From: CAG-238 sp934277695
Lineage (GTDB): Bacteria > Bacillota > Clostridia > Peptostreptococcales > Anaerovoracaceae
DNA: 64,000 nt
Assembly: GCA_934277695.1 (NCBI GenBank)
Contig: CAKQVG010000008.1
Location: 10,202-74,201 of the forward strand
Reading direction: 5' to 3'
Made by a program: the position numbers and the translations under genes. The notes below the pieces were generated by a model. The model had not been told where the DNA came from, did no database searches, and saw only the letters and a program-made list of their open reading frames with translations. This document shows, in pieces, positions 23,857 to 32,932 of the stretch; the first letter of the stretch is position 1, and the number at the start of each line of letters is the position of its first letter.

Positions 23857-26451
23857 TTATGCATTAAAAATCAAGGTTTTGCCGTCGCTGTCAATGGTAA
23901 CTTTGCCGCCGTCAACAAGGTCGCCGCGGATAATCATCGAAGCAAGCTCGTTTTCCACATGCTTCTGCAGATAACGTTTAATCGGTCTTGCGCCGTACTG
24001 CGGATCGTAGGATTCTTTTGCGATGAGCTCCTTTGCGGCATCCGTCATCGTAAGCGTCATATCTCTGTCCGCAAGTCTGTTTGCAATCGCCTTGAAAGCA
24101 AGATCGATAATCTTCTTAACCTGTTCCAGAGTAAGTGCGCTGAATACGATGATGTCATCGACACGATTGAGGAACTCCGGTCTGAAGTAATTCTTCAGCT
24201 CACCGGTTACTCTTTCCTTGACTTCTTCAGGAATATTGCCTTCCTGATTCATGTTTTCAATCAGCTCGCTGCTTCCGATGTTGGAAGTCATAATGATAAT
24301 CGTGTTCTTAAAATCAACGGTTCTGCCCTGGTTGTCGGTCAAACGGCCGTCGTCGAGCAGCTGAAGCAGGATGTTAAATACATCCGGATGTGCTTTTTCG
24401 ATTTCGTCGAACAAAACAACACTGTAAGGTTTTCTTCTTACCGCTTCGGTAAGCTGTCCGCCTTCGTCATATCCTACATATCCCGGAGGCGCTCCTACCA
24501 GTCTGGAGACGGAGTGCTTTTCCATATACTCGGACATATCAATACGAATCATGTTCCTTTCGGTATCAAACAAGGACTCGGAAAGTGCTTTTGCAAGCTC
24601 GGTTTTGCCGACGCCTGTAGGTCCGAGGAAAATGAACGAACCGATCGGTCTGTTTTCATCTTTGAGGCCTGCTCTTGCTCTGAGGATTGCCTCCGAAACT
24701 GCCGTAACAGCTTCGTCCTGTCCGATAACTCTCTGATGAAGGATTTCAGGAAGCTTGAGAAGCTTTTCTCTTTCGGTTTCCACAAGCTTGCTTACCGGAA
24801 TGCCTGTCCACGAAGAAATAACCTCTGCAATTTCTTCTTCGTTTACTTCTTCTTTCAAAAGTCTTGCTTCGCCGCCGTCTACGCTGTCAGCCTTCTGCTT
24901 TTCTTCTTCCAGTTTCTTTTCAAGTTCCGGAAGCGTTCCGTATTTGAGCTGTGCCAGTTTTTCGAGGTCGTAGTTTCTCTCCGCCTCTTCCATCTGGCGT
25001 TTAACTTCTTCAATCTGCTGTTTGGTTCCCTTGACTTCGGAAATTGCTTTCTTTTCGTTTTCCCACTGTGCTCTCATGGAAGCATCTTCTTCTTTGAGGG
25101 CTGCCAGTTCTTTTTCGAGGGTCGCAAGTCTTGCTGCGGAAGCTTTGTCGGTTTCCTTGCCGAGTGCTTGTTTTTCAATCTCAAGCTGCATAATCTTTCT
25201 GGATATTTCGTCCAGTTCCGACGGCATGCTATCGATTTCGGTTCTGATTCTTGCAGCCGCTTCGTCCATCAGGTCGATGGCCTTATCCGGCAGGAATCTG
25301 TCGCTGATATAACGGTCAGAAAGTGTCGCACATGCAATCAAAGCACCGTCTGTAATTCTGACGCCGTGATGGATTTCAAAACGCTCTTTCAAGCCTCTGA
25401 GAATGGAAATCGTGTCTTCCACCGATGGCTGATCAACCAGCACCTTCTGGAATCTTCTTTCGAGTGCGGCATCTTTTTCGATGTATTTCCGATATTCGTC
25501 CAAAGTCGTCGCGCCGATGCAGTGAAGCTCGCCTCTTGCCAGTTTCGGCTTCAGGAGGTTGCCCGCATCCATCGAGCCTTCGGTTCTGCCTGCGCCCACG
25601 ATATTATGAATTTCATCGATGAACAGAATGATTCTGCCCTCGGATTTTTCAACTTCGTTTAAGACTGCTTTCAGTCTTTCCTCAAATTCGCCCCTGAACT
25701 TAGCACCCGCAATCAGTGCGCCCATATCCAGCGCGAAAATGGTCTTGTCCTTCAGTCCTTCCGGCACATCGCCGTTCAAAATACGCTGTGCGAGACCTTC
25801 TACGACTGCGGTTTTGCCGACGCCCGGCTCACCAATCAGCACAGGGTTGTTCTTGGTTCTTCTGGAAAGAATCTGAATCGCGTGTCTGATTTCGGCATCT
25901 CTTCCGATTACCGGGTCGAGCTTGCCTTCCCTTGCCATTTCCACAAGGTCGCGACCGTATTTATTCAGCGCATCGTAATTATCCTCCGGGTTCTGACTGG
26001 TAACTCTCTGATTTCCCCTTACTTTGGAAAGCGCCTCTAAGAATTTATTCTTTGTAATATTGTATTTTGCGAAAATCTTTGCGCTGGGCGTTCCCTTTTC
26101 CTCAAGCAAAGCAATATATAAATGCTCTACGCTGACATATTCATCCTTGAATTCCTCTGCGACCTTTTCCGCTCTCATCAAAATCTGCGAAAGTCTTCTG
26201 GAAGAGTACATATTATCTGCGGCTCCTGAAACCTTCGGGAGCTTTTCAAGCTGTTCCTCCACATCCGCAATCACAGCGGTCGGATCCACATTCAGGTACT
26301 TCAAAAGCTTCGGGATTAAACCGTCCTTCTGCATCAAAAGCGCCATATGAAGGTGCTCTCCGTCGAGCATCTGATGCCCTTCGGAAATCGCTATGTTCTG
26401 GCAGTCCATAACCGCCTGCTGTGCATTCTGTGTATATTTTTCAATGTTCAT
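23857..26451 (-). CDS. clpB: ATP-dependent disaggregase ClpB
   Basis: An 864-residue Hsp100 unfoldase that works with DnaK to rescue aggregated proteins. Order: Clp N domain (about 1-145, two repeats), first AAA+ with GEPGVGKTAV near residue 204, a long coiled-coil middle domain (about 405-525) that marks ClpB rather than ClpC/ClpA, second AAA+ with GPTGVGKTEL near residue 605, and the C-terminal small domain with YDPQYGARPIKRYLQ. There is no ClpP-docking IGF loop of the ClpA/X type that I can see. A CIRCE box lies upstream. Confidence 0.96.
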   Translation of the reverse strand: MNIEKYTQNAQQAVMDCQNIAISEGHQMLDGEHLHMALLMQKDGLIPKLLKYLNVDPTAVIADVEEQLEKLPKVSGAADNMYSSRRLSQILMRAEKVAEEFKDEYVSVEHLYIALLEEKGTPSAKIFAKYNITKNKFLEALSKVRGNQRVTSQNPEDNYDALNKYGRDLVEMAREGKLDPVIGRDAEIRHAIQILSRRTKNNPVLIGEPGVGKTAVVEGLAQRILNGDVPEGLKDKTIFALDMGALIAGAKFRGEFEERLKAVLNEVEKSEGRIILFIDEIHNIVGAGRTEGSMDAGNLLKPKLARGELHCIGATTLDEYRKYIEKDAALERRFQKVLVDQPSVEDTISILRGLKERFEIHHGVRITDGALIACATLSDRYISDRFLPDKAIDLMDEAAARIRTEIDSMPSELDEISRKIMQLEIEKQALGKETDKASAARLATLEKELAALKEEDASMRAQWENEKKAISEVKGTKQQIEEVKRQMEEAERNYDLEKLAQLKYGTLPELEKKLEEEKQKADSVDGGEARLLKEEVNEEEIAEVISSWTGIPVSKLVETEREKLLKLPEILHQRVIGQDEAVTAVSEAILRARAGLKDENRPIGSFIFLGPTGVGKTELAKALSESLFDTERNMIRIDMSEYMEKHSVSRLVGAPPGYVGYDEGGQLTEAVRRKPYSVVLFDEIEKAHPDVFNILLQLLDDGRLTDNQGRTVDFKNTIIIMTSNIGSSELIENMNQEGNIPEEVKERVTGELKNYFRPEFLNRVDDIIVFSALTLEQVKKIIDLAFKAIANRLADRDMTLTMTDAAKELIAKESYDPQYGARPIKRYLQKHVENELASMIIRGDLVDGGKVTIDSDGKTLIFNA

Positions 26452-26544
26452 ATCATCACCCCTATTCCATCAAACATAAACATTTTCTTCCATTTTTATC
26501 CGTTCGGACACCTTTATTATGCCCTCACGACTTTGTATATACCC

Positions 26545-26573
26545 ATTGTACACCCATTCAAACGCAAAGTAAA
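26545..26573 (-). promoter_or_regulatory. clpB promoter
   Basis: TTTACT-N17-TACAAT on the minus strand, next to the CIRCE element and about 95 bp from the clpB start. Confidence 0.65.
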
Positions 26574-26580
26574 GAAAAAT

Positions 26581-26607
26581 TTAGCACTCTTTTTGATAGA
26601 GTGCTAA
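26581..26607 (-). promoter_or_regulatory. CIRCE element (HrcA operator) of clpB
   Basis: TTAGCACTC-N9-GAGTGCTAA, a perfect match to the CIRCE consensus, lying just upstream of the clpB -35. HrcA repression relieved by heat is known for this element in Bacillota. Confidence 0.95.
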
Positions 26608-26611
26608 TAAT

Positions 26612-26896
26612 TTATTTTATCTCATTAAAAAACTGTGCGAAGAAGTCATCCGTTCCTTCCAATACGCTGTGATTGGCACCCCCGCCGTTCACGCTTTTTT
26701 CGAGCAGTCCGAGGAACTGTTCTTCCGCGTCTATAATGTCCATAACGGTCAAATCGTATCCGAGATCCTGCGCGATTTCGCAAAATTCGCGGTACGGGTC
26801 TTTGCTTTCTCTCGAATCCAGAAACCGTTGTCTTACCTTCTTGTCCTTACGTGCGATTGCCGCAAGTTCTTCCAAGATTGCACCTGTGTTGTTCAT
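26612..26896 (-). CDS. Small conserved protein, weakly Nif11-like
   Basis: A 94-residue acidic protein with no signal peptide. The first 60 residues are helical and charged (ILEELAAIARKDKKVRQRF, then FCEIAQDLGYDLTVMDII), a pattern like Nif11-type leader domains. The tail has SVNGGGANHSVLEG and an aromatic DDFFAQFFNEIK. The Gly-Gly-Gly could be a cleavage-type site, but it may simply be a linker. It lies 13 bp after the site-2 protease gene and ends 5 bp before the CIRCE box. Function unknown; the resemblance is weak. Confidence 0.55.
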   Translation of the reverse strand: MNNTGAILEELAAIARKDKKVRQRFLDSRESKDPYREFCEIAQDLGYDLTVMDIIDAEEQFLGLLEKSVNGGGANHSVLEGTDDFFAQFFNEIK

Positions 26897-26909
26897 GCTG
26901 TCTCCCTTC

Positions 26910-27614
26910 TTAGGCCAACAGAAGATTTAGAAAGAAATTGACACCCGGAGATATAAAGAGCGTCGGAATGTCCAGTATGATGGCAATCAGCAGGATATAA
27001 TATCCGTAATGATATACCGTGTACCACCATCCGTAGCGATCGAGTCTGAAGATTTGCGTGATGACGCCGAAGCCGTCCAGCGGCGGAATCGGAATCAAGT
27101 TGAAAATCATCAGTACCAAATTAATGTATACAATGTAAATAATCATTTCGTATATAATCGAGCCAAGTCCACTGTTCGCAATGTTTGTCATTTCCAGTCC
27201 TTTGCACACAAATGAAAAAGCAACTGCAATCAGAAGGTTTGCCGTAACCCCCGCCAGCGAAACAATGAGTTCCCCCACTCTGCGGTTTTTGTAATGGTCA
27301 GGATCAATCTGAACCGGAACGCCCCAGCCGAAGCCGATAAAAAGCAGCGCAGCAAATCCGATCGGATCTATGTGATGCATCGGATTAAGGCTGAGTCTTC
27401 CTTGATACTTAGGAGTCGGATCCCCCAGCTTATAAGAAGCAAATGCATGTGCCGCCTCATGGAAAGACAGACCTATGATGATACCCGGAAGCAGCATGAG
27501 TTTCATATAGATCCATTCCAATACGGACACATGGCTTCTCCCGACAGACTCCGCAAGCATTATGAGGAGTAAAATCCAGATTAACGGATTTATGTTTCTT
27601 AATTTTTCTCTCAT
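26910..27614 (-). CDS. Site-2 protease family (M50) membrane metalloprotease
   Basis: A 234-residue membrane protein with about five to six helices. Zinc ligands are in SFHEAAHAFASYKLGD (HExxH near residue 52) and the third ligand in FNLIPIPPLDGF (LDG motif near residue 180). It is the compact, PDZ-free form similar to Rip/YwhC proteases, which cleave within the membrane. Substrate unknown. It is followed closely by the small Nif11-like gene and probably co-transcribed with it. Confidence 0.88.
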   Translation of the reverse strand: MREKLRNINPLIWILLLIMLAESVGRSHVSVLEWIYMKLMLLPGIIIGLSFHEAAHAFASYKLGDPTPKYQGRLSLNPMHHIDPIGFAALLFIGFGWGVPVQIDPDHYKNRRVGELIVSLAGVTANLLIAVAFSFVCKGLEMTNIANSGLGSIIYEMIIYIVYINLVLMIFNLIPIPPLDGFGVITQIFRLDRYGWWYTVYHYGYYILLIAIILDIPTLFISPGVNFFLNLLLA

Positions 27615-27746
27615 TTTCAGATTCCTTTCACAATTATTGCAAATATTCTATCACATTTTGCTTACCTTTTAAATATATATATTATAAATATTATGTCCTC
27701 TGAACTTCACAAAAGATTCATAGGAATTTCAGAAAGGTGGCTAAAA

Positions 27747-28094
27747 ATGAATCATTGCCTTTTTTGTATTGACGTCTACACAGTTAATGAGGGAGACACG
27801 CTCTATTCGATTGCCGAAAAGTACGATCTGCCGGTTACACTTCTCATGAAAGTGAACGACATTGACAATCCTTATAACCTGAGAATCGGCACAAGGCTTT
27901 GCATCCCGGGTACGGAAGAGCAGCTTCCACAGGCTCCGGAGCAGTGTCAGAAGACACATACCGTAAAAGCCGGAGACACGCTTTACTTAATCGCAAAAAT
28001 GCATAATATCAAGCTGGATGCTCTCATGCGAGCAAATCCAAGCATCGACCCGTACAATCTGCTCATCGGCACCGAGCTCTGCATCCCGGTATAG
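27747..28094 (+). CDS. Protein with two LysM domains
   Basis: A 115-residue protein made almost only of two LysM repeats: YTVNEGDTLYSIAEKYDLPV (about 10-52) and HTVKAGDTLYLIAKMHNIKL (about 71-114). Both end in LCIP, so each has a Cys. LysM binds peptidoglycan or spore-coat glycans. There is no clear signal peptide, as in some spore proteins such as SafA, so a spore role is possible; spoIVA shows the organism makes spores. The start is set by AAAGGTGG; an open frame 18 codons longer has no ribosome site. Confidence 0.85.
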   Translation: MNHCLFCIDVYTVNEGDTLYSIAEKYDLPVTLLMKVNDIDNPYNLRIGTRLCIPGTEEQLPQAPEQCQKTHTVKAGDTLYLIAKMHNIKLDALMRANPSIDPYNLLIGTELCIPV

Positions 28095-28134
28095 AGCTGC
28101 TTTCGGAGTCCGAAGCTCGTTGAAGACAGAAAGA

Positions 28135-28168
28135 GCCGCAGATTCTAAAATCTGCGGCCCGTTATTTT
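28135..28168 (+). terminator. Terminator of the LysM gene
   Basis: GCCGCAGATT-ctaa-AATCTGCGGC, then a T-rich run. It may also stop the convergent antiporter transcript. Confidence 0.7.
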
Positions 28169-28196
28169 AAGTGCAATATCTAAGTCAATCAAATAA

Positions 28197-29636
28197 TCAG
28201 AACCAAACGATCGTTCCCTTAGCCGTCAAAACAACCGCTATGACTGCAAGCAGAACGAGCAGGATGCAAATTATCATATCTCTTGTATTTTCAAAATATT
28301 TCTGTCCGGACTTTTTGCGATGATACAAGTACATAATGGTACCCGGTGCGTACAGGATTGTCATCGCAAATATGTAAGTAAGGCCCGATGCGTACAAGAG
28401 CCATACGCCGTATACAGAACCTAAGATTGCAATTAGCCAAGGAATAAAGCGACTGTTTCCTTCAATTTCTTTATCTTCTCCTTTGCAAACTACTTTGAAG
28501 TAATAAAATGCAGAGAATACATACGGAACCATAATTGCCGATGTTGAGAGCGCATAGCACATTTGGAATGTCGCATCGTTAAAATATATTACCACGATGA
28601 AGAACTGTATAATAAGTGTGCTGGCAATTACCGACCAGGTAGGTGCTCCGCACTTATTCTTTCTGGACAGGAGTTCCGGAAAAGCTCCGTATGCGGACGG
28701 TCCAAAAGCACTGTCAACGCAGAGAATCGTATAAGAGAACATTGCTCCGCCAACGGAAATCAGCAATGCGATATGTACCAACGTTGCGCCCCAAGGTCCC
28801 ACTACATATTCCAAAACTCCACCTAACGAAGGGTTTGCAAGTGCTGCGAGTTCTTCAGCAGGCAGTACGCCCATGGAAAGGAATGAAATTAAGAAGTAAA
28901 GAATAAACAGCGAAGCAAAGGAAATAATGGTCGCTTGTCCTGAAATCTTGGTGGTTTTTCCCCTTCCCGAAATTACGACGGCTCCTTCGATTCCAATGAA
29001 AATCCATACCGTTACATATACCGTGCTTTTTACTTGTTCCAGCAGCGACATTTCGCCGGTTCCCGCAAAGTTTTGTGTGAAAACATCCCAGCTGAATGCT
29101 CCGCCCAGTACAATGGCAGCCACGACAGCCAAAATTGGCACAACTTTCGCGATTACAATAACCACATTAACGATTACCGCCTGGTTCACGCCACGCAGAA
29201 CCAGCAGTGAAAGTCCCCAGATAATGATCGATGCCAGAACACACGAAAACAGATTGGTTCCGTTGCCGAAAACACCCGAATAATTGCTGAGAGTTTCAAA
29301 GAAAAGTGTAATGAATGCCAGCTGCGCCAAAATCGCACTCATCCAATATCCCCATGCGGAGTTAAAACCGATATATTCACCGAAACCGGTTCTTGCATAT
29401 GTGTAAATACCACTTGTTAAATCTTTTTTTACGACTGAAAGTTTAAAGAAACACATCGTCAATCCAAACATGCCGATGCCGCAAATTGCCCAGCCGATTA
29501 AGGTTGCCAGTGTATAAGCACCGCCTGCGGCAAAGTCTCCGGATAAACTGAAAACTCCGCTTGCCAGTGTTGTTCCGACGGCGAACATCGCCAGTGGCAG
29601 TACGCCCAGTGTCTTGTCATTCTGATTTTGATTCAT
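28197..29636 (-). CDS. APC family basic amino acid antiporter, arginine/ornithine type
   Basis: A 479-residue membrane protein with about 12-13 helices. The first helix has the APC glycine motif (GTTLASGVFSLSGD), then GWAICGIGMFGLTMCFF, YARTGFGEYIGFNSAWGYW and VWIFIGIEGAVVISGRGK. This matches the ArcD/ArgP branch that swaps arginine for ornithine, citrulline or polyamines without energy input. It lies 50 bp behind a DDAH-type hydrolase, so exchange of an arginine derivative for citrulline or a related product is inferred. GGAGG precedes the ATG. Confidence 0.85.
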   Translation of the reverse strand: MNQNQNDKTLGVLPLAMFAVGTTLASGVFSLSGDFAAGGAYTLATLIGWAICGIGMFGLTMCFFKLSVVKKDLTSGIYTYARTGFGEYIGFNSAWGYWMSAILAQLAFITLFFETLSNYSGVFGNGTNLFSCVLASIIIWGLSLLVLRGVNQAVIVNVVIVIAKVVPILAVVAAIVLGGAFSWDVFTQNFAGTGEMSLLEQVKSTVYVTVWIFIGIEGAVVISGRGKTTKISGQATIISFASLFILYFLISFLSMGVLPAEELAALANPSLGGVLEYVVGPWGATLVHIALLISVGGAMFSYTILCVDSAFGPSAYGAFPELLSRKNKCGAPTWSVIASTLIIQFFIVVIYFNDATFQMCYALSTSAIMVPYVFSAFYYFKVVCKGEDKEIEGNSRFIPWLIAILGSVYGVWLLYASGLTYIFAMTILYAPGTIMYLYHRKKSGQKYFENTRDMIICILLVLLAVIAVVLTAKGTIVWF

Positions 29637-29686
29637 AGGAAAACCTCCTTAGTTAAACGCCCTGTAACTTCATAAGTGAATTGGGT

Positions 29687-30463
29687 TTAGAAACGAAGTG
29701 ACAAACAACTTAAACCACCATCAAGTTTTCTGTATTCGGATGTATCAACCAAAAGTGTCTTATATCCGAGGCTCTGAACAGCTGCAAGAACTGCCGGATA
29801 ACCCTCAGGAACAATTACGGTATCGTTTACCCAAATACAGTTTGCCGCGTAAGCTTCTTCCTCCGGAATTTCAACTTTGTTATACTTTTCGAAATCAGGT
29901 TTTGTTACGAATTCCCCGGAAACAAGCATATTATTGTTTTCAAGATAATTTACGCCGGTCTTAAGGTGAAGAACCTTTTCAAGCTTTACTTCGGAGCATG
30001 TCATTCCGTATTTTGCAAGGATTTCCGTTAACTGGCGGATTCCTTCTTCGTTTGTTCTTGCGGAACGTCCAACATAGAAATGGTCTCCTACCATCATAAC
30101 ATCTCCGCCTTCCAAAGTTCCCGGCGCCTTGATATACTCAATTCTGTCTTCCGGGAAGAATTTTCTTACTGCGTCCACGATTTCAAATTTTTCACCGTTT
30201 CTGGATTCTGCACCCGGATTTGTAATGATTGCACATTCTCTGGTAATCAATGCCGGATCTTCAACAAAGCAGGAATCCGGATATCTTTCGTCTGCTTCCA
30301 GAACCGTTACATCAACATCACACTGTTTTAAAGCTTCAATGTATGCATCGTGTTCTTTTAAAGCCAGTTCGTAATCCGGTTTTCCGAGTTCCGGTGCAGA
30401 AGTAATACCGTCTACCATTGCTCTGCATGGTCTTCTTACGATCACATGATTAAATTTCTTCAT
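29687..30463 (-). CDS. Dimethylarginine dimethylaminohydrolase (DDAH) family protein
   Basis: A 258-residue guanidine-modifying enzyme. PGTLEGGDVMMVGDHFYVG carries the substrate Glu/Asp, VLHLKTGVNYL the catalytic His, and the C-terminal GGLSCLSLRF the nucleophilic Cys, in the order seen in DDAH. The reaction is hydrolysis of a (methyl)arginine-like guanidine to citrulline and an amine or ammonia; arginine or another guanidino amino acid is also possible. GGAGGTAAAAAG fixes this ATG rather than one eight codons upstream. First gene of an operon with the antiporter; a GntR regulator is divergent. Confidence 0.87.
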   Translation of the reverse strand: MKKFNHVIVRRPCRAMVDGITSAPELGKPDYELALKEHDAYIEALKQCDVDVTVLEADERYPDSCFVEDPALITRECAIITNPGAESRNGEKFEIVDAVRKFFPEDRIEYIKAPGTLEGGDVMMVGDHFYVGRSARTNEEGIRQLTEILAKYGMTCSEVKLEKVLHLKTGVNYLENNNMLVSGEFVTKPDFEKYNKVEIPEEEAYAANCIWVNDTVIVPEGYPAVLAAVQSLGYKTLLVDTSEYRKLDGGLSCLSLRF

Positions 30464-30495
30464 CTTTTTACCTCCTAATACATGCACAATATTAA

Positions 30496-30541
30496 ATATA
30501 TAATATATTGTATATTATATATCATTATTTTGTATTGTCAA
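30496..30541 (-). promoter_or_regulatory. Promoter of the DDAH/antiporter operon with 27-bp palindrome
   Basis: TTGACA (30541-30536), N16, TATAAT (30519-30514) on the minus strand. A perfect palindrome with 12-bp arms around TTG (30496-30522) covers the -10 and start site. This is the likely operator of the divergent GntR regulator. Confidence 0.7.
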
Positions 30542-30575
30542 TAAATTAACCGTATTTTGTTAAAAAATTATTTCA

Positions 30576-30604
30576 TTGACTATTTTTTTATTTTAAGCTA
30601 TGAT
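30576..30604 (+). promoter_or_regulatory. Promoter of the second gntR gene
   Basis: TTGACT-N17-TATGAT, 32 bp before the GntR start, which has GGAGG. Confidence 0.7.
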
Positions 30605-30635
30605 AGTTGAGTAAAAATTAGGAGGATGAAAGTAA

Positions 30636-31286
30636 ATGGAACGATTTAAGTCTTTAAAGGATCATGTTTACGAATATATAGAAGAGCAAATCATCAAGGG
30701 GACTCTTCTGCCCGGCGAACGCATTAATGAGAACACGATTTGCGAGGAACTTGATATCAGCCGTACCCCTGTCAGGGAAGCTTTGATTCAGCTTACTGCT
30801 GAAGGTATTTTGGAAAGCAAGGCGAGAAAGGGTTTTATAATAAAAGCTGTTCAAGAAAAAGAAGTTATTGAATATTATGCGGTTATTGGCGTTCTCGATG
30901 GTTTTGCCGCCCAGCTGGCTTGTCCTCTGTTAACAGAGAAAGACTTTGCCGATCTTGATTTTTATGTAGATGCCATGGATTTGGCAATTAAAAATGAGAA
31001 TTTTGAAATGTACCGGAAGCAGCAGGCGCTTTTTCATCAAATTTATATCGACCTTTGCGGCAACAATGCTTTAATTAACACGCTTTCCAAAGTGAAAAGC
31101 AAGCTTTTTCAAAAGCCTTATAAAAATGATCCTGAAGGAAAGATGAAAGAAATTCTTTATGCCACAAACGAAGATCATCGTCAAATTGTTAAGTTGTTCC
31201 GTGCACGGGATGCGGAAGGTCTGTTCCGTTATCTTTCGCAAACACACTGGACACCCGTGTATGCACCTTATGATACTATAGTATAA
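30636..31286 (+). CDS. GntR family regulator (FCD type), likely of the DDAH operon
   Basis: A 216-residue regulator. The winged helix (about 6-75) has HVYEYIEEQIIKGTLLPGER, then ICEELDISRTPVREALIQL and KARKGFIIKAV. The FCD domain shows YYAVIGVLDGFAAQLA, then ALFHQIYIDLCGNN and ATNEDHRQIVKLF with His and Asp residues of the usual ligand/metal site. Full length for the family. Divergent position and the palindrome in between make it the candidate controller of the DDAH/antiporter operon. Confidence 0.88.
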   Translation: MERFKSLKDHVYEYIEEQIIKGTLLPGERINENTICEELDISRTPVREALIQLTAEGILESKARKGFIIKAVQEKEVIEYYAVIGVLDGFAAQLACPLLTEKDFADLDFYVDAMDLAIKNENFEMYRKQQALFHQIYIDLCGNNALINTLSKVKSKLFQKPYKNDPEGKMKEILYATNEDHRQIVKLFRARDAEGLFRYLSQTHWTPVYAPYDTIV

Positions 31287-31296
31287 TTGTGATCGC

Positions 31297-31334
31297 ACAA
31301 AGCCCCGGCAAATCTGCCGGGGCTTTGTTTTTTC
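31297..31334. terminator. Bidirectional terminator after gntR and YfcC copy 2
   Basis: ACAAAGCCCCGGCA-aatc-TGCCGGGGCTTTGT followed by TTTTTTC, a strong GC-rich stem between convergent genes. Confidence 0.88.
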
Positions 31335-31360
31335 TTTATTTAAAATTACGGGTAACTTAA

Positions 31361-32914
31361 CTATACAAGTCCGATATATGGTGCTGCCGAAATTATGATG
31401 ATTGCAACGATGAGTATCGGCGCCAGCGTCTTAAGCCACTGTTTGAAGAATACGTTGAACGGAACGCCCGCCATTTCGCAGATACCCATGTTCGTTGATT
31501 CCGGATAAAGCGCACATACGAAGTTGATGCCGCATGTGAATGTGGAAAGCAGGATTGTCTGTCCGCCGACCGATCCCACGCTTGATGCTGCGAAAAGTGC
31601 GAATGCAACCGCTCCGAAGATTGGCATTGTGATACCTGCAACTCCGCTTGTTGACTGAAGGAACAGACCGATTGCAAAGTATGCAAGTACGCCTGCAACA
31701 ACGAATGCCCAAAGCGGTACTCCGGAGAGAACCTTCTGAATCCAGTAAATGAATGTGATGCTCATTCCGGATTCGCTGGTTCCCATGAAGAGCGAGATTC
31801 CTCTCGATGCGGCAAGTACGAATACGACCGTTACGAGGTCCGCTGCGCCCTGTGCGAATACGGAAACGAATTCTTTTTCCGGCATTTTGTTGATAAGTCC
31901 GATTACGATTGCTCCGATGAGCCAGATTACCGAGAATTCAATGAAATACCACCAGCCGAATTCGGTAAATTTATTCATGCCCAGAAGGTTTCCGATAAAG
32001 TGTCCCTGGCTTGCATACTGTGGAGCGTTCACTACATCAAATGCGGTTCCATTGCTTGTTGTGATGGAATCCCAAGGGATATATCCCATTACGCAGAACA
32101 GAATTACAAGTCCGAAAACAACAAGAGACCAGATTCTTCTTGGAGTCAGTTCTGCAAGTCCTACATTTTCTGTCTTGAAAAGGTGGTTTTCCTGACCTGC
32201 GATTAAAGATTTTTCAGGGTTTGCCTTAACCTTGTTTGCATATCTTATAACAAAGAATATACCCATGGTAAGCATAACCACGAAGAGAACAAGTCTGAGC
32301 AGAATGCCGGAGCCGAGAGATAATTCAGGGTTTCCGATTGCCGCTACAGCAGCTCCAATCGAGTAAGGGTTTACAACACTGGCCATATTACCGATGTTTG
32401 CTCCTATCAAAATTACCATCATTCCGGTAATCGCATCATAGCCTGCGGAAATAAACAGCGGAAGAATCACGATTGCATAAGCCGGAAGCTCTTCCCATGA
32501 GCCATATACGGTTCCCATCAGCGCGAAAACAATCATAAGGATTGCAATCAGAGTGCTTCCTTTAAATCTTCTGAGAAGCGCACCGATGCCGGCATCCATT
32601 GCGCCTACATGATTCAGGATTGCAATCAGTCCGCCCGAAATAAGAATCGCAGTTGCAATGTCCGCAGCGTCGATAAAGCCTTCAATCGGGGCGGTAAAGT
32701 AGTCCCACAGTCCTACCGGACTGGTTCCTGCATTTTCGATTATGTTTCCGTCTTCGTCAAATGCCGCATTGTAGATAATCTGGCTGTTTCCGGCTTCATC
32801 CGTAACAACTACGGAAGTCGGAACAACCCATGTAAGCAGTGCAACAATCGCAAGAAAAATCATAACGATTGTTATCGCTGTCGGCATTTGAAATTTTCTT
32901 TTTTTCTTTTCCAT
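31361..32914 (-). CDS. YfcC family membrane carrier (copy 2)
   Basis: A 517-residue membrane carrier of the same family as the one at 13547. It begins KRKFQMPTAITIVMIFLAIV, then WVVPTSVVV, and has GYDAITGMMVILIGANIGNMASVVNPYSI split by short loops, and LFLQSTSGVAGITMPIFG near the C-terminus. About 12 helices. It lies 18 bp behind a PepV-like dipeptidase gene, so dipeptide or amino acid uptake is inferred. The two YfcC proteins differ widely, so this is not a recent duplication. Confidence 0.85.
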   Translation of the reverse strand: MEKKKRKFQMPTAITIVMIFLAIVALLTWVVPTSVVVTDEAGNSQIIYNAAFDEDGNIIENAGTSPVGLWDYFTAPIEGFIDAADIATAILISGGLIAILNHVGAMDAGIGALLRRFKGSTLIAILMIVFALMGTVYGSWEELPAYAIVILPLFISAGYDAITGMMVILIGANIGNMASVVNPYSIGAAVAAIGNPELSLGSGILLRLVLFVVMLTMGIFFVIRYANKVKANPEKSLIAGQENHLFKTENVGLAELTPRRIWSLVVFGLVILFCVMGYIPWDSITTSNGTAFDVVNAPQYASQGHFIGNLLGMNKFTEFGWWYFIEFSVIWLIGAIVIGLINKMPEKEFVSVFAQGAADLVTVVFVLAASRGISLFMGTSESGMSITFIYWIQKVLSGVPLWAFVVAGVLAYFAIGLFLQSTSGVAGITMPIFGAVAFALFAASSVGSVGGQTILLSTFTCGINFVCALYPESTNMGICEMAGVPFNVFFKQWLKTLAPILIVAIIIISAAPYIGLV

Positions 32915-32932
32915 AACAGTTCCTTTCTACTA

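Noticed and set aside
23959..25662. 567-codon plus-strand open frame antisense to clpB
   Set aside because: It mirrors the codon pattern of clpB, is very rich in Phe, Cys and Ser, and lacks a ribosome site. It is a shadow of the real gene.
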